From Trichostrongylus colubriformis (lineage: Eukaryota; Nematoda; Chromadorea; Rhabditida; Trichostrongylidae), in the NCBI GenBank assembly GCA_963978905.1, contig OZ022259.1, positions 45,526,727-45,590,726 of the forward strand: a stretch of 64,000 nt of DNA. Direction: 5' to 3'. Below the pieces are notes generated by a model. The model saw nothing but the letters and a program-made list of their open reading frames with translations, was not told the origin of the DNA and did not search any database. Positions 55,701-64,000 of the stretch are shown here, in pieces (the first letter of the stretch is position 1; every line of letters begins with the position of its first letter). The position numbers were made by a program, and so were the translations under genes.

Positions 55701-56813
55701 CAGATGACTCCGTCTGAATCGAGGCACTCGTTGTCGTCGATAAAATCAATTCCTGTGGTTATCGGAGGTGAGGGCATGTCGTTTAATTTGACTCTGTTTT
55801 GTGTGTTCCTTCGTGAAAGATGCGACTCATACCCGACCGCCTCGAGGATAATATGGAATCTATTTTTATAGCTGCGATTGGGGCAGGATCTTTAGATATG
55901 ATTATTTAGATATCTCAAAAATTTAGATATCTCAAAAATCTTCCTTCTGTGAAAGTACTGTGGATTTATCTCGTGGCAGGAAATTTCCGGCATATCTGTT
56001 ATGCCTTTTTGAGTTCACACGGATGTATTGTGAAAAATGTGACATTTAGCCATATGCGTTCTTCCTTGTCTGTACAACATTTCCTCGTTATAGGAGCTGG
56101 CAGTACCTGTGAAAATAGTGAAGCTACTCGTATCGAGTGTGGCTCGTGGGCAAGCGAGGTGTCCATGGCCATGGGTGATGCTGTAACAGCTAGCGGCAGC
56201 GATATCAGTGGTCAGATTGCTGATGCAATGCGCGATCTTGAACTGGAGGACCAGGTAGGTGTGCATGATACAGTGCGAGTCTCTTATATTCCAGTTTCCA
56301 AGTACCACCAGGCGATCCGATTTTCATGAAAAAACCGTCCTGAAGTATAAAGTTTATTTTTCTGGCTTTAGAGTTCCATGCTCATTAGGATAGTTTGCGT
56401 ACTTACGTAAGACGCGCTGACTTGCGTGCCTGCTTAACCAGCCTCAGTCATACGTCGAGGATTTCTCGAGAGAGGGATTTCTTGAAGGGGAGGGGTTCCA
56501 TGTTTTGGGTTTTTTTTTTATTGAATCTTCTTTAGTACCTTACTATTCAACGCTCTATATGCTTTCATATTCAACAGTGGTACCTTCGTAACAACACCAG
56601 CCGCTCTTATTTTTCATACTTTTGTTTCTGTTCGTAGAAGAATTAAATACTAACAAATGTCAAGAATTTCTGCTCATGCCATATGGAAAACTGTGTTTAC
56701 AGCCACCAGCCTCTGAAGTGTTCTTCGACACCTCTCCTGGTATCGGAAGGAAACCAGCGAAAACGAAAGCTGTATTGGATGAGGATGATCTGGATTTTGA
56801 CGATTTCAGATAG
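40794..56813 (+). CDS. BCAS3: BCAS3/Rudhira homologue, beta-propeller protein, 20 exons, 883 aa
   Basis: Exons: 40794-40877, 45450-45657, 48773-48881, 49040-49158, 49691-49764, 50254-50357, 50685-50843, 51242-51392, 51586-51678, 52078-52188, 52244-52456, 52598-52734, 53438-53566, 53886-53991, 54108-54406, 55317-55443, 55557-55649, 55704-55767, 56094-56254, 56703-56813; 2652 nt, frame kept throughout. Residues 1-135 are basic, Ser/Pro-rich and probably disordered. The propeller follows (VVLGLARGFQVW; GPIRSFIPL; DGCAIMAHFAAHNEP near 405; LTHPFTPLLSAVQHLYRL). Then come the BCAS3-specific block (FAISPYGGKPS; SRFLRSAGL; WTLQR) and GPHRRLWMGPQFKF near 750. The tail is acidic (DEDDLDFDDF). Animal BCAS3 binds cytoskeletal filaments in cell migration and, with PHAF1, phosphoinositides at the phagophore. 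Human BCAS3 is of similar length. The exon 13 acceptor (53437) is weak but is the only in-frame choice. The ATG lies 14 bases after a TTTCAG. Confidence 0.9.
42265..42665 (+). repeat. Dispersed repeat R2, copy 2 (BCAS3 intron 1)
   Basis: Second copy of R2, same orientation as 19695-20075 (GCACATATTCTCTTC, CGATCCCGCAGCACTG, CATTTAGCCGC, TTTTTGCTGTTTCATTTCGT, CTGCTGAGCACTTC). It lies in the 4.6 kb first intron of BCAS3. Confidence 0.5.
43629..44900 (-). other. Open frames inside BCAS3 intron 1, minus strand, unrecognised
   Basis: Two minus-strand stretches look somewhat protein-like. Positions 44601-44837 encode 78 aa from ATG (MATKDSGFGLKGQPLKTVF), and the frame stays open upstream with a GNEDVGNED duplication. 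Positions 43717-43887 read from an internal ATG (MPPKRSVPAISETEQSD), Lys/Ser/Thr-rich. They might be a nested gene, but I found no splice structure joining them and no known domain. Confidence 0.25.
46655..46860. repeat. GC-rich hairpin repeat, family R3, BCAS3 intron 2
   Basis: The left end (AGGACAGGAAATTCGCGTGA) and right end (GCGAATTTCCGCCCT) are imperfect inverted copies; the interior is rich in GCGCG words. Same flavour as 4105-4305 and 16950-17175. Confidence 0.45.
47840..48285 (-). repeat. Dispersed repeat R1, copy 2 (BCAS3 intron 2)
   Basis: The longest copy of the R1 family. Its reverse complement runs parallel to 348-770, and its left part runs parallel to 30278-30450. It lies inside the second intron of BCAS3, upstream of exon 3. 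Confidence 0.6.
51528..51585 (+). repeat. 28 bp tandem duplication copying a splice acceptor (BCAS3 intron 8)
   Basis: Two adjacent 28-base units (51528-51555 and 51556-51583) differ at one base. Each is followed by AG, giving two complete ATTAATTTCAG acceptors ending at 51557 and 51585. Only the second keeps the BCAS3 frame; use of the first adds 28 bases that start TGC TAG, a stop. Confidence 0.85.
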
Positions 56814-59800
56814 AAGGACGGCAGTGATCATCCTAACCCGTTACCAGTCATCTATTTTGGATTCTCTGCATGCAACATGTTCCGTGGCCGTCAGGCTAAG
56901 ACCGGACGGCGACGAAATCAAGTCCTTTCGCCGATTCCTCTTTCGAAAAACTTTTTCCTAAAACGAAAAAAATTTGGTAGTCATTCGAATATCTACTCAC
57001 GGTTTTGAGTTTAATTTCGGCTGTTCACCTCTCTACTCGTTTATTTTCGCCCTCGTTTCTTTACAAGATGGTCTTCTTGTACTTGTAAATAAGCAGCACT
57101 TTCCTTCTATCTGATTCCTTTATTTTCGTGTTTTTTCTAACTTTTTTTTTATTCTTATGTTTTTTTCCAATTATATGTTTATAGGTCGTTCATCCATTCT
57201 TTGACTTTATGTAACATTTTCTATTTGGTATTCGTTTGGATTTAATGATGTACATAATTGTATATTACAGCGTTTTAGTACTTGTCTTAGGAACTGCTTG
57301 CTGAGTTTTTTCCACTATCTTCCATTCGCTGATCTTTTTGCGTTCTATGTCGCATAAGCTACTCCCATACTCGGCGAAAGGTGGGTGCGTGGGATCGCCG
57401 CTGAAATAGTGTGGGAAATGGAGGGAGGGTAGAGAGCAAATCATTGTGTTGGGAGAACATGACAATTGTGGTGTACGTATGAAGCAGGCTTGTCCATGTT
57501 CCGTTTGTCGTAGATTTTTCATGAGGAGAATCAATTCGTTACCATCTTTGACTTTTTGACGTCTTTTTCCCTTCCTTTTTAAAGAAATTTTACGAGTTTA
57601 TAGGCTCTGTAAGTAATGTCCTTGATAGTTAGAGTTTCGCATTCTGGCGTTTCAACTCTTGAGTTTGTGAATTAAGTGATGAGTTTATTCTTCCGTCGAG
57701 TTTAGGGGCACGAATGGACAAGCTTTGCTCAACACGTGGGGCTTACCAGGTCCCATGTGCGCTGCCCCTCTCCTGTTAACCCTACTTCATTCAAACGTTC
57801 TCATAATAAATACGTGAATCCAGCGTAGTCGATTTGGGTACCGTCTGTGACGTGGAGAAACCGTCCGCTTTTCGGAAGGTTGGGGTGCATATGCGACACA
57901 CCTAACATTTTCTTATATTCCTTTTCTCCGGGAAGCTTTTTATAACTGAAAATGATAGCCTAGGAAGCAGCAGTTAGTGTGCGTATGACTTGTGATAACA
58001 TTCAGGTTTTTCGTCTAGCTCGATTTGTTCTTATTTTATGTTTTGTCATGTCTTGCTATGTCTTTAGAAAGCTTAGTGCGCCACTCATTGATCGATGCAT
58101 TGATTTTTGCCTCATGTGTGTGTGTGTGTTTATGTATATTTGTGTGTAATGATATCCGTGTGTGTGTGTGTGTATGTCGCGTGAATGTCGGTGTCAGTAT
58201 ACGTGAAGATCCATTCGATCTACCGGTTTAGCCATATGATAATGATGATGATGTATATGTCGACAGCATAGCAATTGCCTTACCACCAATCGTAAGTTAT
58301 TCAAGGCATCAATTAGGGTTATCGATTTTCAAATCCAAACAGGACGGTGCGTTGATTCAGCTTTTCTCCTTATATGTACGGTGTGATTTACTCTTTTTGT
58401 TTATTACGTCGTTGTTTAGCGACTGTGTACAATTTGGTATTATGACGCGTTATTGAGCGTCAAGCAATTGTAATGACGATTTCAATTGAAGTAATGAAGT
58501 TTCCACTGACTCTTTTGAGTGTCTTGTCTGAGCAGTGACTGTTGGATGTAACTCTGTTACCCGTATCAGTCTATAATGTAAGTTCCTCAAGAATTTTGTC
58601 AGTGCTCTCTTGTGGACAGCTAATGTTGTGAGCTCATTATCTGGATGAATTCGTCACGTAATTAAAAATTTGAAGGATGATGTTTGCGGCATCAGTCGCT
58701 TCTCAGGATTCGTCACGCAATCTAGTTCCATTCTGAATATGTGATGTGAACTATACAATGACTTGCGGTGGTCAGCCGATACATTTACAAGTTGGTGCTT
58801 TTATCCTCCAAGACGAGAACCAGTTCACATAGGCCGGCGGGATAGAAAGCTTCATTTATGGATGGACAACATATCAGTTGCCTTACCACCAACCGTAACT
58901 TATCATCATTGGTTGCTCAAACTGGGCAAAAAATACAGCATGTTCTGGAAATTCTATCAATAAGAAAGGTATCAACAAAAAAACTTATGTGCACGAAGTA
59001 AATCGCAATGTGCGCCATGAGCAAACCGTTTTCTATCCTCCTTCCCCCTGTGCAGAAAATGCTTTGTCTGTCTGGGAACAATTGCAGGAAGCTCATGCAT
59101 AGGCAATTACAGACAGAAAAGACATCTATGGTCCGTCTTTCCAGGGAATAATTTGCTTGTCTTAATTACTTATGCATGAGGACACATCTTCGATTTGATC
59201 CTCCTGTTTTTGAGCTTCTCTGCGTAGGTACGTCAAGTAACAGCAAGTCCTCAAAGCTTGCAGAGATAGAGATGAAATAGAAAAGCCAAAACAGCAGTTC
59301 CAGTGCTGCTAGGTGAATCAGATATCTATAGATATAACTTAACCCTTGCGTTATGAATCCAAAAAACGTCTCACAGCAAGAGGTATGTAGTCGTGTGGTA
59401 CTAAAAAATAGCCGATCGAATCAATTTACATGATCAGAGGTCTTAACGCAAGTGGCACAATGTGCCGTCAATGTCACAAACAGAGGTCATGTGATCAGCA
59501 CCCCTAATACCCTATTAGGAGAGTTTCTGTAAAGACTAATTTTTGACCAACTCTTATCGGAGTTGAAAGTGTGCTACAAGTCCTACAATATTCAGTCATA
59601 ACGTGCTGTCCATCTGAAAACGATCCAGAGTGTGTGTAGCGCCAAATCAAAAGATAAATTGCAGCGTGCAAACGCGAGTTTGAGTCATGTACAATTTCGT
59701 GCTATGAGCTGCACTACGCCTTACGCCCAAATTTAGTGGTCCTGTATTGAGCTCGTTTTACATCGATATCGCGTGACATTGTGGTCTACATATGTATCTG

Positions 59801-59833
59801 TTAAGGTATGTATTGGAATTTCACAGAGAGGAT
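56814..59833. other. Region downstream of BCAS3, no supported gene
   Basis: It holds the BCAS3 3' untranslated region at its left end, a TG microsatellite at 58108-58173, and two copies of a ~35-base word (CAATTGCCTTACCACCAAT near 58269 and CAGTTGCCTTACCACCAAC near 58874). No coding gene or structured RNA was recognised. Confidence 0.4.
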
Positions 59834-59855
59834 GTACTTAATGAGAGAGAATGTA

Positions 59856-61962
59856 CTAAAGTCCCATAGATAAGAGCGGTTGGATTTACCGGTTAAAAAA
59901 ATTCTTAAAATTCTTTAAAAAAATTTTAAAAATTAGCTTTGTTTCAAATTTCTCTCCAGCAGCAGTCACTCCCAATGCAACAGTGAAATTAGATTTCTCA
60001 TAGCCGGTTCGCAATTTCAACTTCGGGAGATCATAACTCGGCTCAGACTGCATCTTTTCTCACAGAATAAGCACCTTTTGATTCGCTACACTTTTGGAAG
60101 TATTATGGATATTTGCATATCTTATTTTGAAGAAGGGCTGATGATTCATAGAGCGTGAAAACAAAGACTTCAAACCATCATTCTTTCCGAACACACTGCT
60201 GCTGAAGAAGCTGTCCAGATGTTTGGAAAAGTGGGGCATAGTTAGCGCTAGATCTGGTAATATGATAGACGAGTAATGGCTTCAGCCTCCAACTGTTTCA
60301 ATTACTGGAAGAGGATTTGTGGAAAATGCGCTTGCGCACAGCTGCCCTGAGGTGTCCCTCGGCACCCATTTCTTTGGGTTTTTCCAGATCAAAGCTACTT
60401 GAGGTGGTTGGTCAAGCTTGTTTGTTAAGGACCAATACTTGTGGATATCCCCTGCAAGTATGGGCGCTCATCGCTTTCCGTCGCTTCAGTTGAAGCGATT
60501 TGATCAACTGAAAATTCGAGCAACTCGTTCTCATTTCTGCACCTCTGAAACTAGGGACGATGTGTTCAGTACAATACTTCACCCCCTGTCGTGATTTCCG
60601 TCCGACTCATCGTAGATCACACCTGGTGGGCGCGCGGGTCCCGATCTACCGGCCGGACGTAGTGGCGGGAAAACGCCTTTATAAGGCGCTGCAGTTCGTC
60701 AGTGTATGTCTTCCGTCAGTTGCGGTTCACCGCGTTGCTCCTCTTCAGTGGTCCATGGTCACCGTCCTCAACGAACACTCCCGCCAGCGTCCTATTTCGT
60801 CTGTGCTGACATCCCGCGTAGCCAACGCCGACGAAGAACCTGCATATGAAGATGCAGCGGGGGAACGGAAACCCGCCAGACCTCCCGTAAGCAGTGAGCG
60901 ACTGGGTCCGACCCGTGAGTCCGTAGAATTCATTTACTGTGTATTCCGTATTGACCTTTTCATTGCATTACTGCTATTGAATTGCATTATTGCTATGGAT
61001 CTCCGTACGTAGTACATGAAAACTTATTAATTCAGACTGGTGTTAATACATAAGGTGTCTATGCCGGATTACTTGAGAGCTAATTGCTACGGTTCTCGTA
61101 TTGATCGGTCGGTCTACTCATCGTAAACATAACGTAGATCCACACTTGTGTGGTCATGGGCGTAGGATGTACTGTGGTGTTAATGCAGGGAAAGTCCTCT
61201 TTCGGAGGACCGGCGTGTCGTGTGTATTTCGTCGTAGGGGCAGCTAGGGCCTCCAAGCTACCCGCGTATTCAGAGCGAGAGAGCGAGCGCGGCGTAAGGC
61301 CGCTTCCATACTTTACGCACCGACGCCGTCACGCGCGGGCCTGCGTCACGCGCGTGACGCAGGCACGCGCGTGACGGCGTCGGTGCGCAAAGTATGGAAG
61401 CGGCCTAAGTCCCCGTAGACACCCTCGCGCCGACACTGACGCTACCCCGCCGGACTACCCCGATGCACAGCCCTGTGAGGTATGTGATATTGCGGGGCAC
61501 AAGTGTCTGTGCCGGCACGACACCCCCTCCCCTTGCAGCACTCACATTTGTGGTCACCTTCGCTGGGACTCAGCTAAACAAAAACTCGTGAAGTGAAGTC
61601 ATCTAAAAAGTGCCATTTTCGCAATACTCTATAATTTTCCTAGTAACTCGAAAAACTTGTAACATTTCAAGAAAAGCACATATCCAGAAAGCAACATTTT
61701 CTCTATCTAAGGAGCACAACTTGTATTTTAATTCATGTAGACGCGCTTCGAAATTTATCTTGTGAACGCGGAATGCGGCCAAAACTTTCCTTACAACCTA
61801 ATAAAAAAATAGCAATAGAAAAAGTATAGAGAACAGTAAGAATAAAGGTAAAGTTGTAGGCTACTAATGCGATAATCATGAGCACACAGCGCCAAAGAAA
61901 AACGTATACAAACGTCAATTTTCATTTTCTAGCACAAACCGCTCTTATCTATGGGACTTTAG
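59856..61962. mobile_element. 2.1 kb terminal-inverted-repeat element
   Basis: Perfect 26-base inverted ends (59856-59881 and 61937-61962; the left begins CTAAAGTCCCATAGATAAG) enclose 2.1 kb. The ten bases GTACTTAATG occur just outside both ends (59834-59843, 61964-61973) and could be a target duplication, although 12 extra bases separate the left copy from the repeat. No transposase is readable, so it is probably non-autonomous. Inside are an LTR- or promoter-like GC-rich stretch (60560-61020, with TTTATAAGGCG at 60677) and a nested palindromic MITE. Confidence 0.6.
61295..61408. mobile_element. Palindromic Tourist-like MITE (PIF/Harbinger type)
   Basis: Positions 61298-61405 form a 108 bp almost perfect palindrome with no loop: arms start GGCCGCTTCCATACTTT, the centre is CACGCGCGTG, and only two base pairs mismatch. 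TAA directly repeats on both sides (61295-61297, 61406-61408). GGCC-type ends with a three-base TWA duplication are the signature of PIF/Harbinger (Tourist) MITEs. It is nested in the 2.1 kb element. Confidence 0.85.
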
Positions 61963-62053
61963 GGTACTTAATGTGTTTTCGATGGTGCATATGTTGCCAT
62001 GGGGGGAAGGACGCTCCCGCTTTCTAGCGAAATCTTGTCATCTTCTTCGTTTA

Positions 62054-62293
62054 GGAATATCACACATTGAATGAAGGCGAAGATGGCCACACGAAGGCTT
62101 CAAGTGTTAGCGATTTGAGACAAATTTCTTATAAAATCAACTATGTATTTAATTACTTTGCAGATCAAAAATCCACCACATCTCGTCTACCTGGTGAAAA
62201 GCATTTTGCCTGAATTTTCTGAATGTAACAATATCACACGAGAACAAGTCACAGAAGCAATTTTATGTACTGCCAAAAGCAAGGTCAAATGTT
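62054..62293 (+). other. Possible coding exons, gene unknown
   Basis: After CTTCGTTTAG (ending 62053) one frame reads EYHTLNEGEDGHTKASSV and stays open to a TGA. After TACTTTGCAG (ending 62163) another reads IKNPPHLVYLVKSILPEF, then SECNNITREQVTEAILC, and ends at TGA. Either could be a terminal exon. No upstream partner or family was found. Confidence 0.25.
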
Positions 62294-62831
62294 GAAGAGA
62301 AATTATTACGTGATAAATGCACTAAAAAGGTAAAGCAGCGTTCACAGAGAATAATACATACACGTCTGAACTAAACTTAATAATCATTTGAGGTAGGTTT
62401 TCACAGCGGATGAGAGGGATCTTTACAAGTCTATGTGATTTTTGTTGATATGACTGAACATTTCGTATTACTGATCACTCCTGAAGTTCAGATGAATCGA
62501 CTGTGCTGAAAATGTTACAGTGGTTAAGACGGTGATGAAAAATATTTCAATTTATTCAAATTTATTCATGTAGGCTTGGCTTCATATGGTTAAGTACTAC
62601 CGTTAACCTATTCAGAAACAAGGAAACAAGAGATCAGATCGATCAGATCAAGAATAAAGTTCATGGAGCTGTGCTGTATGTAAAACGTATCTGTGGATGA
62701 TGTATACACGTTCGCTGCGTTAGCGAGCATACGCAGCAATTTTTTATGCGGCTACAAGAAATTGTCTTGTTCCCTAAACCAAATTATTTAGTAACTGTGA
62801 AATCGAGAAGTTAACGGAAAAGAATTAGATA

Positions 62832-63205
62832 CAGTAGCGCTCAAAAGTCTTCGGCTAAACACTTTTTGTCATAGCTTTTTTTTTCTGCTTGACCAAATTT
62901 GACAAAATTCTACTATGTGTTGCCTGGACCTATTGTCAACATTTCCCTCTACTTGAGCGCCGCTAGACTCTTTTCATAGTTTTTTACAAGAATTTACTAC
63001 AAGACCACCGAAAAAAAAGGCTTGGTCAAGAAAAACGGCTTTCTTAACAAACAAAACGAGCAACCCTCAGAGAACATCAATATTTTGTAGAAAGACCACG
63101 ACTTTTGATAACAGCGGTACAGCTGGACGGCATAGGGATGGCACTCCGAAAACAAAAAATTGCATGCATCCACGTAACTTACACCGTTGAGCGCCAATAT
63201 AGTAT
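62832..63205 (-). mobile_element. Tc1-like transposon fragment
   Basis: On the minus strand 63172-63088 reads SAIPMPSSCTAVIKSRGLSTKY and stop, which resembles the C-terminus of Tc1-family transposases (AVIKSRG-STKY). The presumed 3' end is at 62832 (CAGTAGCGCTCAAAAGTCTT on the plus strand) next to TA. The rest of the gene is absent; another element with ends like GGGTCATTCCATAAGT begins near 63206. Confidence 0.55.
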
Positions 63206-63449
63206 TGGGTCATTCCATAAGTAGTGTCGTTTTTTTTTTCAAGCAAAAATTTTTGCCATAAAATCACAAGTTTTTGCAGCTTTCCATGTATCGTTCGGGA
63301 GGAAATTTTATGCTCTACAAAATGACATATTCAGTTTTTGAGTATGTTAGAATGGCGCCGACATTCAGGCTGGCGAAGAGGTAAGTCCATCCGACTAAAA
63401 TTGGCGAAACCGGCAATCAATTAAAACACTATGTTTTACTTTAGGAAAA

Positions 63450-64000
63450 TCAACCAGTCATGTGTCGCGTACTTAGTCCTAACCTCTTCTACAATTTCCA
63501 ATATTTGATTGATCAGGAAGTCGTGTCGTTCTTTTTCTAAAATCTTTTTTTCGAAAGCCCCCACACATATTCGAAATGAAATTTTTTCCTTCAAACTCCT
63601 TGCTCAGAGTTGTTTCATGAACCACTTCGAAGAACGTTCTCTGCTGTATCGAAAACATCTTTCCTGTTCGTTTTGGCTGCGATTCAGACTGAGTTCTAAT
63701 ACCATGTGATAGGGGTCCAGTTGACATTTTTCACAATTTATTTTTTCCAGAGAAAGTTAAGGAATCCGGTCAGTGATATCTCCCTGTTCCTAGCCCACAC
63801 CCTGTTCCTAACATTTCACCACCTTATCAACTGATTGACTGAGAAAATTTTCTTGTTTTGGTTCGAAGAAATTGTCTAAAATCACCGAGTTTTGGAGGAA
63901 AAACTAAATGTGGAGGAAGAACGACACGACTTCTTGATCAACCAAATATTGGAAATTGTAGAAGAAGTCAGGACTAAGTACACAACACATGACTGGTTGA
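63450..64000. repeat. Large inverted repeat reaching the window edge
   Basis: Positions 63450-63539 and 63911-64000 are inverted copies with few mismatches. Shared words are TCAACCAGTCATGTGT, GTACTTAGTCCT, CTTCTACAATTTCCAATATT and GTCGTGTCGTTCTT. The intervening 370 bases are AT-rich. The right arm ends exactly at the window limit, so the true element is probably longer. Confidence 0.8.

Overview
This window looks like nuclear DNA of a rhabditid (clade V) nematode, most likely a strongylid-type parasite; the species cannot be fixed from the sequence. The evidence is threefold. There are three conserved eukaryotic genes with many small exons and worm-style TTTCAG acceptors, some directly before the start codon and suited to spliced-leader trans-splicing. 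The Smad protein resembles the nematode DAF-3 branch. The introns and spacers are full of mariner, Tc1-like and hairpin MITE elements. No rRNA, tRNA, CRISPR array or bacterial operon was seen.

Layout. Positions 1-4457 are non-coding spacer with dispersed repeats. Positions 4458-16764 (+) hold a complete 16-exon co-Smad gene (daf-3/Smad4 type, 589 aa) in which at least six introns carry transposon-derived inserts. Positions 16765-20500 are repeat-rich spacer. Positions 20501-23940 (-) hold a complete 8-exon protein phosphatase 1 catalytic subunit (gsp-2 type, 331 aa). Positions 24000-40780 form a long spacer with two internally deleted mariner elements, a possible terminal exon, a four-unit tandem repeat and a hairpin MITE. 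Positions 40794-56813 (+) hold a complete 20-exon BCAS3/Rudhira homologue (883 aa) whose first two introns span about 7.7 kb. Positions 56814-64000 hold no supported gene, but contain a 2.1 kb terminal-inverted-repeat element with a nested 108 bp palindromic Tourist-like MITE, a Tc1-like fragment, and an inverted repeat running into the window edge.

The three genes are not an operon: daf-3 and gsp-2 converge, gsp-2 and BCAS3 diverge, and kilobases separate them. DAF-3 is a nuclear TGF-beta effector, GSP-2 a general Ser/Thr phosphatase catalytic subunit, and BCAS3 a cytoskeleton/phagophore beta-propeller protein. I see no shared pathway. The remarkable content is mobile DNA: a fold-back element built of two inverted mariner 3' halves, a near-perfect palindrome with a TAA duplication, several hairpin families, and small duplications that create or copy splice signals. 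All gene models were joined by eye; every exon junction keeps frame from start to stop.
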